Positions 1 through 8,848 of a stretch of DNA of 64,000 nucleotides are shown here, one piece after another; position 1 is the first letter of the stretch, and each line of letters begins with the position of its first letter. The stretch is from Novosphingobium indicum (GTDB lineage Bacteria; Pseudomonadota; Alphaproteobacteria; Sphingomonadales; Sphingomonadaceae): assembly GCF_014645195.1 (NCBI RefSeq), contig NZ_BMLK01000022.1, forward strand, positions 1 through 64,000, given 5' to 3'. The notes under the pieces are model-generated. The model was not told where the DNA came from. It worked only from the letters and a program-made list of their open reading frames with translations, and made no database searches. Made by a program: the position numbers and the translations under genes.

Positions 1-113
1 TCTGAATCAGAAATCGTGACCAAAGGGAATCCCATGCCGATTCAGAACGGTCGAAAACCGCTCTAGGCTAACATCATCCTAGCCAACTTGGCTCTTATTG
101 TAAGAAATATGCT

Positions 114-554
114 TTATTCTTCTTCCGGATGATGAAACCCAATCCTACGCGGTTTTTCCTCAGGTGCCACTCGAGCTGCCTGCATTGCAAAATTCAGTTG
201 TGACACATGTTGAATAATCGCAAATGGTCTTCCGTCCTGATCTTCGCCACGAAACGCCACTTTATCCGGGTTTATCGGAATCACTGAAGTCGGGAAAAAG
301 CTCACACCCGCTGGCCCACCGACAATGTAAAGTGCGATTTCCTGATCCGCTTCCAACCGCTCCTCGAACCATGCCATTTGTTCTATAAGCGATTCAACTG
401 CGTATTGAGCAGCTTGGAGAGAAAAACTAGCCGCATCTGCTAAAGTGCGGCGCTGACGCGCTTCACGTTGGGCTGTTTCGGCGATCCGATCCTGCATTTC
501 ATTTATGTAGTTAAGGTTCGGATTAACAGGAAGCCAATCAGGCAACATGAACAT
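114..554 (-). CDS. Hypothetical protein, 146 aa, lower GC
   Basis: I do not recognise a family. The protein is soluble, has no membrane segment or signal peptide, and its first half (about residues 18-75) is helical and rich in Glu, Gln and Ala. The second half has short hydrophobic strands (around IALYIVGG and SVIPINP). The ATG at 554 has a GGAG-type ribosome site six bases upstream; an ATG two codons later is also possible. Base composition and codon choice are clearly more AT-rich than in the genes that follow, which suggests acquisition by transfer. It lies alone at the window edge, reading away from nothing that explains it. Confidence 0.6.
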   Translation of the reverse strand: MFMLPDWLPVNPNLNYINEMQDRIAETAQREARQRRTLADAASFSLQAAQYAVESLIEQMAWFEERLEADQEIALYIVGGPAGVSFFPTSVIPINPDKVAFRGEDQDGRPFAIIQHVSQLNFAMQAARVAPEEKPRRIGFHHPEEE

Positions 555-598
555 GCTCCATCAACAGCACACGTATTCTGGACTCAATATACTCAATC

Positions 599-2206
599 TC
601 ACCCCGCCTTCAATTCCCCGTCCAGCCGTTCCGCCAGCCGCAGCGCCAGCGCCACCAGCGTAAACGTCGGGTTCGCCCAGCCTGCCGTCGCGAACACCGA
701 GCTGCCCGCAACGTACAGGTTCGCAAGCCCATGCACCCGGCAATGTGCATCGACCACGCCGGCCTTCGGATCGTCGCTCATACGCGTGCCGCCCATGTGG
801 TGGTAGCCGGCGATGGGATGGTTGCCGACGGTGGGATCGACCGGCCAGTCGTTGCCTGCCTCGGCGATCCATTCGGTGGGTGTTACGTGCCCCTGCCCCA
901 TGCGCTGCAGTTCCTCGCCGAAGACGCGGGCGAAGACGCGGGCGGTGTGCTTGTCGAGCCCGTCGAGCTGCCAGTCCAGGTCCGCCTGCCGCTCGCCCAG
1001 CGCATTGCGCGTGGATGAGAGGACGATGCGGCTGTCCGGGTTGGGCGCCTGCTCGCCGCGGATGATCATGTAGAGGCCGGTCATACCGGCATTGGCCATG
1101 GCCGCCTCCACCTTCTCGCGCACGGCCTTGTGAAACCAGGCCCGCACGCCGCGGTAGATATGATCGAGCCTGCGCCCAGTGCGGTTCGGGTGCAGCGAGT
1201 GCTTGATCGTGCCGTATAGCTTGTTGCCCAGCGCCACACCCTTTTCCGGCGGGCGCTGCAGCTTGAAGGTGACGATCGAGTTCATTGCCCCTTCGGCTTC
1301 CTGCACCGCGTCGGACAGGCGCAGCACCGGCGCCAGCGGCGGCCCGGACTTCATGAAGCGCTTCTGGTAGGCGGCCCACAAGTCGAACGGGCGCGATGTC
1401 TCGACCTTGCCGATGCGACCGGTCGGGTGCTCCATGAAGAAGCGGCCGAGCTGGTCGTGCGCATTGCCGAGGCCGCCGGCGATCACGTCGTCCGAAGCCA
1501 TCATCAGCCGCACATTCTCGATGGCACCGCAGGCAAGGACGTAGTGTTTCGCCCTCAGCCGCGCCGATTGGCCGGTGAGCGCCTTCACCTCGACATGCTC
1601 GATCTCGGCACCGTTGGCGCTCGCCTGCACATGCGTGGCATTGGCGTGGAGCACGATGGTGAGGTTGGGCGCGTCGATCAGGTCCTTCGTGCGGGCTTGT
1701 GCGAAACGCTCGGTCGCCTCGTCGAAGCGCCAGAGGTCGGTCGCGAGCTTTTCCGGGTCGAAGCCCTGATCGGGAATGCCGCAGAGCCGATAGGCATCGT
1801 CCCATTCGAACGGGCCGATCTCGAAAATGTCCTGCGCCTTGCGCCAGTAGGGGATGACGTCATCGCGCGTGATCGGCCAGCCCGAGTGCGGCACCCAGCT
1901 GCGCTTGGCGAAATCGATCTCGTCGAGCAACGCGCAGCGCCCGCCCCAGATCGAAACCGTGCCGCCGAAGAAGCGCAGACGCGATTCCTCGAGCGGATAG
2001 TAATCGTGGCCGATATTCGCGCCATCGTATAGCGCCTGCGTCTTCTCCTCGAAGTCCATGCCGCCGCTTTCGGCAAGGCACACCTGATGGCCCGCGCGCA
2101 TCAGCTCGCGCGCGAGCGTCACGCCGGCCGCGCCAGCGCCGATCACGCAGACGTCGAACTGCCTGCCGGCAAGCGCTTTGGGGTTGTTCTGAAGATCAAC
2201 GAGCAT
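599..2206 (-). CDS. GMC-family FAD-dependent oxidoreductase
   Basis: Glucose-methanol-choline type flavoprotein of 535 aa, expected to oxidise an alcohol or sugar hydroxyl in the cytoplasm. The Rossmann FAD motif VIGAGAAG is at residues 21-28. The C-terminal GMC region carries the HHMGGTRM stretch, with the active-site histidine, and the closing FAD-contact segment LYVAGSSVFATAGWANPTF. An open frame runs 26 codons further upstream, but those residues lie inside the preceding gene and do not resemble a GMC N-terminus. The ATG at 2206 overlaps the 3' end of the upstream amidotransferase gene by 11 bp, so the two are probably translationally coupled. The substrate is unknown; nearby manA/manC hint at surface polysaccharide or glycolipid chemistry. 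Confidence 0.85.
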   Translation of the reverse strand: MLVDLQNNPKALAGRQFDVCVIGAGAAGVTLARELMRAGHQVCLAESGGMDFEEKTQALYDGANIGHDYYPLEESRLRFFGGTVSIWGGRCALLDEIDFAKRSWVPHSGWPITRDDVIPYWRKAQDIFEIGPFEWDDAYRLCGIPDQGFDPEKLATDLWRFDEATERFAQARTKDLIDAPNLTIVLHANATHVQASANGAEIEHVEVKALTGQSARLRAKHYVLACGAIENVRLMMASDDVIAGGLGNAHDQLGRFFMEHPTGRIGKVETSRPFDLWAAYQKRFMKSGPPLAPVLRLSDAVQEAEGAMNSIVTFKLQRPPEKGVALGNKLYGTIKHSLHPNRTGRRLDHIYRGVRAWFHKAVREKVEAAMANAGMTGLYMIIRGEQAPNPDSRIVLSSTRNALGERQADLDWQLDGLDKHTARVFARVFGEELQRMGQGHVTPTEWIAEAGNDWPVDPTVGNHPIAGYHHMGGTRMSDDPKAGVVDAHCRVHGLANLYVAGSSVFATAGWANPTFTLVALALRLAERLDGELKAG

Positions 2207-4115
2207 CGAAAGTCTGGTCCCACCAGCAGGAGAACATGGCGATCGCGTAGAGGATACGACCGTGATTGGCGAGGCCGGCAGCATGTTCGGCGAACAGCTT
2301 CTCTACCGCATCCTGCCGCAGATAACCGCTCTTCGACGCGCCGCTGGAGGTCCATGCCTCCTGCGCGAAGCTGGCAAAGCCACCGCTGAACCATTCGGCG
2401 AAGGGCAGCTGGAAGCCGAGCTTGCGCTCGTCGAGCGCGCCGGGGAAGAGCCAGGGTTCCACCGCCTTTCTAAGGGCATATTTGCCGACCTTGCCGCGCA
2501 GCTTCATGTCGCGCGGCATTGTCAGCGCCCAGTCGACCAGCTTGTGGCTGAGGAACGGCACTCGCGCTTCCAGCGAATGCGCCATCGAGCCGCGGTCGGT
2601 GCGGTTGAGCAGCGAAGCGGGCATGTGGACGGTCAGGTCCGCCAGCATGAACTGCGCCAGCGGATCGAGATCGCGCGCGCCGGGTTCGCCGAAATATTCG
2701 CGCTCCAGATCGGCAAAGGGATGATCGCTTTCCTGCCGCGCATGGAAGCCGGGCTCGTACAGGTCCTCGCGCACCCATGGCGTGGAAATCTGCGTGCCCT
2801 GAAAGAAGCGCTGGTAGTTGTTTTCCAGCATCGCCGATTGCCGGAACCGCCGCGCGTTCTGGCGCAGGTAGTTGAGCCGCTTACTGCCCATGCCCGGCAC
2901 ATGGTCGATGGCCGCCAGCACCGGTTCGAGCATACGCAGGAAGGGTGCGGTGCGCGCTGCGGCGAGCGCGGTGCGCTGGCGCTTGTAGCCGGCGAAGATT
3001 TCGTCCGAACCCTCGCCGCAGAGCACGACCTTCACATGCTCGGCCGCGAGCTTCGAGAGGTGCCATACGGGCACCGCAGCTGTGGCGGCGCAGGGCTCGT
3101 CATGGCTGCGCTGGACTTCGGGCAGCATGATCCCAGCGTCCTGCGGCTGGAGCGGCAGAGTGATGTGCTCGCAACCAAGGTGCATCGCAATGCGCGCGGC
3201 CGCCTCGGTCTCGTCGATAGCGGTCCCGGGAAAGCCCATGGTGAAGGCCTTGACCGGCGCCGTGGCATGACGGGCCATCGACGCGACAATGGCGCTGGAA
3301 TCCACACCGCCCGACAGGAACGCGCCGACCGTCACGTCCGCCAGCATATGGCGCTTCGTCGTTTCGGATACCCAAGTCTGCGTCTGCTCGATCCACTCGG
3401 CCTCGGACAGACCCTCGGTGACCTTGAATGCGGGACGCCAGAACTGGCGGATGTCCGGCTCACCCTTCGGCCCGATATGGAGCACGTGGCCGGGGGGCAG
3501 CGTCTTCACCTCGTTCCAGATCGAGCGCGGCTTCTGCACGTGCCCGAACATGAAGAAGTCATGCACACCGCGCTCGCAGACTGTAAATTCCAGCGCCCCG
3601 CCATCGGCCGAATACATCGCCCGCAGCGTGCGGATTTCCGAACCGAAGGCGATCCCGCCCTGCTGCAGGGTGTAATAGATCGGCTTGATCCCCAGCGGAT
3701 CGCGCGCGAGCACCAGACGGCGCTCCTTCGCGTCCCAGATGGCAAGGCCGTACATGCCTTCCAGTTTCGGCCAGGCCTCGTCGCCCCAGCGCACATAGGC
3801 GGCGAGGATCGTCTCGGTATCGCCGTGGGTGGAGAACTTCCAGCCCCAGGCTTCCAGTTCCGCGCGCAGGTCGGGGAAGTTGTAAACCTCGCCATTGAAA
3901 ACGATGGCCCAGCGGCCGTCGACCGAGAACATCGGCTGGTGCCCGCCTTCCAGATCGACGATCGAGAGGCGGCGATGCCCCAGCCCGATGTCGCCATCGA
4001 TGTGGATACCGCTATCGTCGGGACCGCGATGGACGATGGTGTCGCAAGCGCGGGCAATGGCGTCGCGCGGTACCGGTCTGCCGCCGCGTCTGTACCAGCC
4101 GGTTATGCCGCACAT
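2196..4115 (-). CDS. Asparagine synthase-like glutamine amidotransferase
   Basis: A 639-aa AsnB-family protein that uses glutamine ammonia and ATP to amidate a carboxylate. The class II glutaminase domain starts MCGITG, with Cys2 as the expected nucleophile after Met removal, and has HRRLSIVDL (47-55) and NGEVYN (74-79). The synthetase domain carries the PP-loop SGGVDSS at 268-274. It is longer than E. coli AsnB (about 554 aa), like the amidotransferases found in polysaccharide or exosortase loci, so free asparagine may not be its product. It is the first gene of a two-gene unit with the overlapping GMC oxidoreductase. The same strand continues from the MFS gene upstream, 56 bp away. Confidence 0.88.
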   Translation of the reverse strand: MCGITGWYRRGGRPVPRDAIARACDTIVHRGPDDSGIHIDGDIGLGHRRLSIVDLEGGHQPMFSVDGRWAIVFNGEVYNFPDLRAELEAWGWKFSTHGDTETILAAYVRWGDEAWPKLEGMYGLAIWDAKERRLVLARDPLGIKPIYYTLQQGGIAFGSEIRTLRAMYSADGGALEFTVCERGVHDFFMFGHVQKPRSIWNEVKTLPPGHVLHIGPKGEPDIRQFWRPAFKVTEGLSEAEWIEQTQTWVSETTKRHMLADVTVGAFLSGGVDSSAIVASMARHATAPVKAFTMGFPGTAIDETEAAARIAMHLGCEHITLPLQPQDAGIMLPEVQRSHDEPCAATAAVPVWHLSKLAAEHVKVVLCGEGSDEIFAGYKRQRTALAAARTAPFLRMLEPVLAAIDHVPGMGSKRLNYLRQNARRFRQSAMLENNYQRFFQGTQISTPWVREDLYEPGFHARQESDHPFADLEREYFGEPGARDLDPLAQFMLADLTVHMPASLLNRTDRGSMAHSLEARVPFLSHKLVDWALTMPRDMKLRGKVGKYALRKAVEPWLFPGALDERKLGFQLPFAEWFSGGFASFAQEAWTSSGASKSGYLRQDAVEKLFAEHAAGLANHGRILYAIAMFSCWWDQTFDAR

Positions 4116-4171
4116 GCACCCTTCACCTTCGCTGCCGCCACGATGACAGCCGCGTTACAGGGCTCGCAACC

Positions 4172-5449
4172 TCAGGAAAAGGCCTCGGCTTCGATCTCGT
4201 CTTCCCACCGTGGATAAGGCGGCAGCAGGAACAGGAGCGCGCCGCCAACGGTGCAGCCAACCACGCCGAACCACAGGAACGGGCCGTAGCCGCCCATGTT
4301 GTCGTAGATGTAGCCCGCGACGAACGGCCCCAGCCCCGATGCCAGAGCGACCAGCGCCGACATCAGGCCGTAGATCGCCCCGAAATTGCGCATGCCGGCA
4401 TAGCCCACGGTAAGGAAGGCGCAGATCTGCATCTTGGTGCCGGCCGCATAGCCGTTGATCAGAACTGCCACGATGACCGCCGGGGTAGACTCGATAAACC
4501 GGTCGAGCATGAAGAAGGTCACCGCCGTCACACCCATGGTCAGGCCGCCGATCCAGTTCGGCCGGAACCGGTCGAGCAGGAACCCGGTCGTCAGCTTGCC
4601 GACGACCCCGGCAATGCCGCCCAGCGACATGATCCATGCCGCCGTTTCGCGCGGAATGCCGCTTTCGGTGAGAATGGGGAACAGGTGGATGCCGAGGCCG
4701 ATGGTGAGCAGCATGACGATGAAGGTGGATACCGCCACCATCCAAAGCGCTGGCGTGCGCCAGGCTTGCGCCTTCGTGAGCCCTGGCAGGAACGTGCTGC
4801 CGCGCTTTCCAGCCTTTTCCCCCCGGCTCGCCGCAGCACGCGCATGGCGGTCATGCGCATCGTAGAGGAACAGCCAGCACAGCAGCAGCGACAAAGCGCC
4901 CCAGCCCGCGCCCAGCCAGAAAAACGCCCCGCGCCACCCCGTCGTCGCGATCAGCCAGTTACCCAGTGGCGGCACGACCGTCTGGGCAATGGCAGTGCCT
5001 GCGACCACGATGCCGAGCGCCAAACCGCGCCCCTTTTCGAACACGCCGGCAACAGCGGTGGTCCAGATCGTCGATTTGATCGAAGTGAGTATGAGTCCGA
5101 ACAACGCCCACAACAGCAGCCATTGCGTACTGCTGCCGTTAGCCAGGCCGAACATCGCCGTGCCCGCCATGGTGATGACGATGCCCGGCAGAGCCAACCG
5201 ACGCGAGCCGAGACGATCGATCAGCGCTCCGTAAAAGGGCGAAAGCAGCGCGGTCACACCTGTCGCAATCGCCGGACCGGCAGACAGCAGCGACTTGTCC
5301 CAGCCGAATTCCTTGTTCAGCGGCTCCATGAACAGACCGACGGCGGAGAGCAGCACCGAAAAGAAGGAAAACCCCACCGCCGATGCCAGGACCAGCGTCC
5401 AGCCCTGCGACCACTCATCGGCCTGCGTCTGCGGTCTTGCTTGCGTCAC
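4172..5449 (-). CDS. MFS transporter (MCT/OFA-like)
   Basis: A 425-aa inner-membrane permease with about 12 hydrophobic segments split by a basic, Ala/Arg-rich loop near residues 200-225. The first half has the MFS motif region with the D-R-x-G-x-R-R element (IDRLGSRRLA). Overall pattern fits the monocarboxylate/oxalate-formate porter branch, but the substrate is not evident. The start is a GTG at 5449 with a strong GGGAGGA ribosome site just upstream. It is followed after 56 bp by the amidotransferase-GMC pair on the same strand, so co-transcription is possible. Confidence 0.82.
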   Translation of the reverse strand: MTQARPQTQADEWSQGWTLVLASAVGFSFFSVLLSAVGLFMEPLNKEFGWDKSLLSAGPAIATGVTALLSPFYGALIDRLGSRRLALPGIVITMAGTAMFGLANGSSTQWLLLWALFGLILTSIKSTIWTTAVAGVFEKGRGLALGIVVAGTAIAQTVVPPLGNWLIATTGWRGAFFWLGAGWGALSLLLCWLFLYDAHDRHARAAASRGEKAGKRGSTFLPGLTKAQAWRTPALWMVAVSTFIVMLLTIGLGIHLFPILTESGIPRETAAWIMSLGGIAGVVGKLTTGFLLDRFRPNWIGGLTMGVTAVTFFMLDRFIESTPAVIVAVLINGYAAGTKMQICAFLTVGYAGMRNFGAIYGLMSALVALASGLGPFVAGYIYDNMGGYGPFLWFGVVGCTVGGALLFLLPPYPRWEDEIEAEAFS

Positions 5450-5544
5450 GGCTGATCCTCCCTCTCGGCCCGGCAGCCTAGAGGCGAGGCGGAATTAGGC
5501 AATCACAAGGAGCAAAGGCGCCGCTGCAGCGATGTTCTTGCCAC

Positions 5545-5985
5545 TCAGATCTGGCGATCGAGCTCCAGATAGTCGCGCGGAATACGCAAGGAAGCCGCCG
5601 CAACCTGCGTTTCGCGCAGGAACAGCACCAACCCCACCATCAGCAGGGACAGGGCGGCGATGAATGTCCCCGCCGCGATGACCCGCACTTCGGCGCCGAG
5701 CAATTCCTCCAGAAAAAGCAGGAACACCGTTGTGCCGATGAACAGTGCGCTCAGGACCAGCAGGCGCATGGCCTGCCCGATCAGCCGGATACGCCGGTCG
5801 ACCGTGCGGATTTCCAGCACGACCATGTCATGCTCGGCGCCGTCGGTTCCGGCATACTTCTCCTGAAGCGCGCGAGCCCTGTCGACCACACGGCTGAGGC
5901 GAGCCGTCAGCAGATTGAGGATATTGCCGATCGCCACCAGCATGAACACCGGTGCGAGCGCGAGCTGGATGGTCTGGGCAATCAT
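5545..5985 (-). CDS. DUF2721 family membrane protein
   Basis: A 146-aa integral membrane protein. An N-terminal hydrophobic segment (about 8-27, with LAPVFMLVAIGNILNLLTARLSR-like features typical of DUF2721) is followed by a charged helical part (R30-E60) and two adjacent hydrophobic segments near 75-93 and 99-118. Function is unknown for the family. It sits 24 bp downstream of manA on the same strand and could be the last gene of the manC-manA unit. Confidence 0.75.
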   Translation of the reverse strand: MIAQTIQLALAPVFMLVAIGNILNLLTARLSRVVDRARALQEKYAGTDGAEHDMVVLEIRTVDRRIRLIGQAMRLLVLSALFIGTTVFLLFLEELLGAEVRVIAAGTFIAALSLLMVGLVLFLRETQVAAASLRIPRDYLELDRQI

Positions 5986-6009
5986 GGTGGCTCTTATCGC
6001 ACCAGTGGA

Positions 6010-6822
6010 TCAGGCTGGACAGCCCCTTGCCAGAAGGCACACGGTTTCATCGCCGAAAACGACATCGTTCAAGGCATGCGCCAGAGCGCAACCGCCGGGA
6101 GCGATTGTCTCGCCGGCCACGATCACATCCCCCTCACGCGGAATGACGAGCAGAGCCTCTGGGAAGCGCGCTGCCGTTTCCGCGGGCGGCTCACCCTCGA
6201 TCTGATCGAGCAGGAACAGCGGCCCATCGACCAACACGTGCGACCCTCGGGACGGAACGGCCTTGTTCCATGAACCGAGATCGTAGGGCTCACCTTGCGC
6301 GACGGCCATGCCCTCTTCCAGATGCAGTTCGCGCGGCCGGCCATAGTCGAACAGGCGGTAGGTAATGTCGGAGTTCTGCTGCACCTCGATCAGGCTCACC
6401 CCGGCGCCGATGGCGTGCACGGTGTTGGCCGGAATGTAGAAAAAGTCCCCCGGCTTGACCGCATGCCACGTCATCAGGTCTTCGATGGAGCCATCCAGGG
6501 CGGCCGCGCGCAGTTCGTCCTCACCGATCGCGGTGTCGAAGCCGATGCCCAGCGTTGCACCGGGCTCAGCAGCCACAATCAGCCAGCACTCCTCCTTGCC
6601 CTGCCGGCCTATGCCCCTGGCGAGGGTCTGCGCATCGGACGGATGGACCTGCACCGACAGTTTCTCGCTGGTGAAGATGTACTTCACCAGAAGTTCGGGC
6701 AGTTCCGGCGGCGGCTCGAACCAGATCTCGCCGATGCGTGTGCCTTCGGGCGCGGCGAACGGCGCCGGGAGCACGTCCTTGCCCCAGGGCTTTTCCACCT
6801 GGCGAATGGGCAGAGCGGCCAT
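6010..6822 (-). CDS. manA: Class I mannose-6-phosphate isomerase
   Basis: A 270-aa cupin-type phosphomannose isomerase interconverting fructose-6-P and mannose-6-P. The metal-site motif VQVHPSD and the second metal region FFYIPANTVHAIGAG are clear. A GTG and an ATG lie side by side at the start (6825 and 6822); the ATG is chosen because a GGAGG ribosome site lies at good spacing. It follows manC by 13 bp, so the two enzymes supply GDP-mannose together for polysaccharide or glycolipid synthesis. It is shorter than E. coli ManA (391 aa), as usual for the short alphaproteobacterial form. Confidence 0.88.
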   Translation of the reverse strand: MAALPIRQVEKPWGKDVLPAPFAAPEGTRIGEIWFEPPPELPELLVKYIFTSEKLSVQVHPSDAQTLARGIGRQGKEECWLIVAAEPGATLGIGFDTAIGEDELRAAALDGSIEDLMTWHAVKPGDFFYIPANTVHAIGAGVSLIEVQQNSDITYRLFDYGRPRELHLEEGMAVAQGEPYDLGSWNKAVPSRGSHVLVDGPLFLLDQIEGEPPAETAARFPEALLVIPREGDVIVAGETIAPGGCALAHALNDVVFGDETVCLLARGCPA

Positions 6823-6835
6823 CACGGCGCCTCCG

Positions 6836-7888
6836 TCACTGATTGGCCGCCCCGTCGAGCTTGCCGACCTTCTGCACGCCGGCGACCGTGGTGATCATGA
6901 TGTCGTCGCCATCCACCACGACAATGACATCCTCCAGACCGATCACGGACACCCGCGGGCCATCGCTGTCGACGAGCACGTTGCGGCAATCGACCATTTC
7001 GGTCTTGCCTGAGCCGCGCACGGAGTTTCCGTTTTCGTCGCGCGCCAGCGCTTCGTGCAGGGCATGCCAGTTGCCGATATCGGACCAGTTCATGTCCGCA
7101 GGCACCATCGCGGCATGCTGCGTGTTTTCCATCACCGCGTAGTCGACCGAGTCGCTCTCGACCGATGCAAACGTGTCCGCGTCCGGGTGGAAGCGGCGCC
7201 CTTCCTCACGGCCCTTGGCCACAGCTTCCGCTACAACCGAGGCGATCTGCGGGCGATGCATCTGCAGTTCATTCAGGAAGTCCTTCACCCGGAATGCAAA
7301 GATGCCGCCGTTCCAGGCGTAGATGCCTTCAGCGAGGAATCCCTTTGCAGTCTCAAGGTCGGGCTTTTCGACGAACTGGGCGGTCCGGAACCCCTTCGCT
7401 CCGATCGCTTCACCGCGCTTGAGATAGCCAAAACCGGTTTCCGGGGCAGTGGCCTCGATGCCGAAAGAAACAAGCCAGCCTTCCCTAGCGAGGTCCGCTG
7501 CCGCCAGTGCAGCATCAGCAAAAGCGTGCGGATTGCCGATGTGGTGGTCGCTCGGACAGACGAGCATAACGGCATCCTCGGGCAGCCGGCAGGCCGCGAG
7601 GGCTATGGCCGCCGCCGTGTTGCGCGCGACGGGCTCCACGAGAATCTGGCCGCCCTCACCCGAACCGAGTTGCTCCTCGACATGATCGAGGTGCTTGTGG
7701 CCTGTCACTACCACGGGCGGTGCAAAGCCCTTTTCCGCCGGACACCGGGACACGGCAGCCTCGAACAGGGTACTTTCCCCCACAAGCGGCAGGAAAGGCT
7801 TCGGCTTGCTCGCACGACTTCGCGGCCAAAGCCGCGTGCCACTACCACCGCACAGGATGACCGGGTAAATCTTGGACATATTCCTCAT
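6836..7888 (-). CDS. manC: Mannose-1-phosphate guanylyltransferase
   Basis: A 350-aa nucleotidyltransferase making GDP-mannose from GTP and mannose-1-P. The N-terminal signature PVILCGGSGTRLWP and the downstream KPKPFLPL, together with VEKPD in the sugar-nucleotide region, identify the family. The fused isomerase domain of long AlgA/ManC proteins is absent; that activity is supplied by the separate manA gene 13 bp downstream. Two in-frame ATGs (7888 and 7879) are possible, neither with an ideal ribosome site. A short palindrome, CGATT-GCGA-AATCG (7890-7903), abuts the start. Confidence 0.9.
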   Translation of the reverse strand: MRNMSKIYPVILCGGSGTRLWPRSRASKPKPFLPLVGESTLFEAAVSRCPAEKGFAPPVVVTGHKHLDHVEEQLGSGEGGQILVEPVARNTAAAIALAACRLPEDAVMLVCPSDHHIGNPHAFADAALAAADLAREGWLVSFGIEATAPETGFGYLKRGEAIGAKGFRTAQFVEKPDLETAKGFLAEGIYAWNGGIFAFRVKDFLNELQMHRPQIASVVAEAVAKGREEGRRFHPDADTFASVESDSVDYAVMENTQHAAMVPADMNWSDIGNWHALHEALARDENGNSVRGSGKTEMVDCRNVLVDSDGPRVSVIGLEDVIVVVDGDDIMITTVAGVQKVGKLDGAANQ

Positions 7889-7986
7889 TCGATTGCGAAA
7901 TCGTCAGGCAATTCCGAGTAATACTGTGGACCTGCTGCATTGCAACGACAGCCCATGACAAATTCCGTCATTGCTGTGTGCTGCAT

Positions 7987-8721
7987 TCAGTAGAACCAGC
8001 GCTGCCGCCAGCGGTAGACCGCCTCGATGGGCCTGCCTGCGTTGTCCAGCGCCGGTCGGAACCGAAAACGTTTCGTCGCCAGTTCACAGGTGATCCGGTC
8101 TGCCACGGGATCGGGACTGGGCTGCACGATGCGGCAGGCCTTTACCCGCCCGTCCGTTCCCACGGTCAGGTCGATGGTCACCGAGGCACCGATTCGCCGA
8201 TCACGGCTTGAACGCGGATAGTCCTTTGCCGAATTGATATCGCCCTTGATCTTGACCGTCGGCGCGGCCTGTCCTCCGCCGCCCTGTCCCGTGCCGCTTG
8301 CACCGGCACCGGTTCCCAGCCCCGATCCGCTCGCACCGGATCCCTCGCCTTCTGTCTTGGCGCCAGAGGCGTTCTCATCGCCTTCGCCCGCAACGGGAGG
8401 CGCCTGGGTAGGCTTCACGACAACCTTGGCCTTCGGCGCGGCCACTTCGCGTGGTTTCGCCTTCCTGCCCGCAGCGCCAGCCGCCCCCTCCTTATCCCGC
8501 AGTGCGGCGCTGGGCTCCGGGGACGTCGAAGCCTCAGGCTCAGGAGCGGGCGGTTCCGGAGTAACCGTAAAAGCCTGCGTCATCGTGCGGACGACATCGG
8601 TCGCGAAATCAGGCGTGAAGGCGCGGATCAGGGCAGCAACCACCACCACGTGAATCAGTAGCACCGTAGCCGCAATGCCCCATCGTTTACGGCGATCCAT
8701 CCGGAAGTCGGCCTGCGTCAT
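7987..8721 (-). CDS. TonB-family energy transducer
   Basis: Periplasm-spanning energy transducer of about 244 aa. Order: short cytoplasmic end, one membrane anchor (IAATVLLIHVVVVAALI), a Pro/Glu-rich spacer (PEPPAPEPEA), a long Gly/Ser-rich linker, and a C-terminal TonB domain (IDLTVGTDGRV through the closing RQRWFY). The frame is open far upstream, but the extra residues are basic, cross the neighbouring promoter region and are probably not translated; ATGs at 8721 and 8700 are both possible. It is divergent from the hydrolase gene at 8849 and near a TonB-dependent receptor (9899), which it may energise. Confidence 0.75.
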   Translation of the reverse strand: MTQADFRMDRRKRWGIAATVLLIHVVVVAALIRAFTPDFATDVVRTMTQAFTVTPEPPAPEPEASTSPEPSAALRDKEGAAGAAGRKAKPREVAAPKAKVVVKPTQAPPVAGEGDENASGAKTEGEGSGASGSGLGTGAGASGTGQGGGGQAAPTVKIKGDINSAKDYPRSSRDRRIGASVTIDLTVGTDGRVKACRIVQPSPDPVADRITCELATKRFRFRPALDNAGRPIEAVYRWRQRWFY

Positions 8722-8812
8722 ACGCCAGCCATGCCATGCTGTGGCGAAACCTTGCAACACTCCCGCTTTGACATCCGCCACCGCCCGATGCATTCCTTTT
8801 TCAGAATCATAA

Positions 8813-8826
8813 TTCACTATTGCGAA
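8813..8826 (+). promoter_or_regulatory. Putative IclR operator upstream of hydrolase
   Basis: TTCACTATTGCGAA, a TTCR-N6-CGAA element, overlaps a CATAAT hexamer at 8808-8813 that could be a -10 box. It lies 23 bp before the GTG of the dienelactone-hydrolase-like gene. It matches elements at 16698 and 23608 at 12-13 of 14 positions. Assignment to the IclR protein encoded at 22755-23600 is inference. Confidence 0.4.
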
Positions 8827-8848
8827 GACGTGTCGAGAGGAGGACAGA

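Noticed and set aside
1..113. Inverted repeat TCTGAATC (1-8) and GATTCAGA (39-46) as an attachment site or element end
   Set aside because: Only eight bases long with no integrase or transposase nearby and cut off by the window edge.
2262..4217. Long open frame on the plus strand opposite the amidotransferase gene
   Set aside because: Its translation is His/Arg/Gln-rich without any family motif, and it lies antisense to a well-supported gene with intact catalytic motifs.
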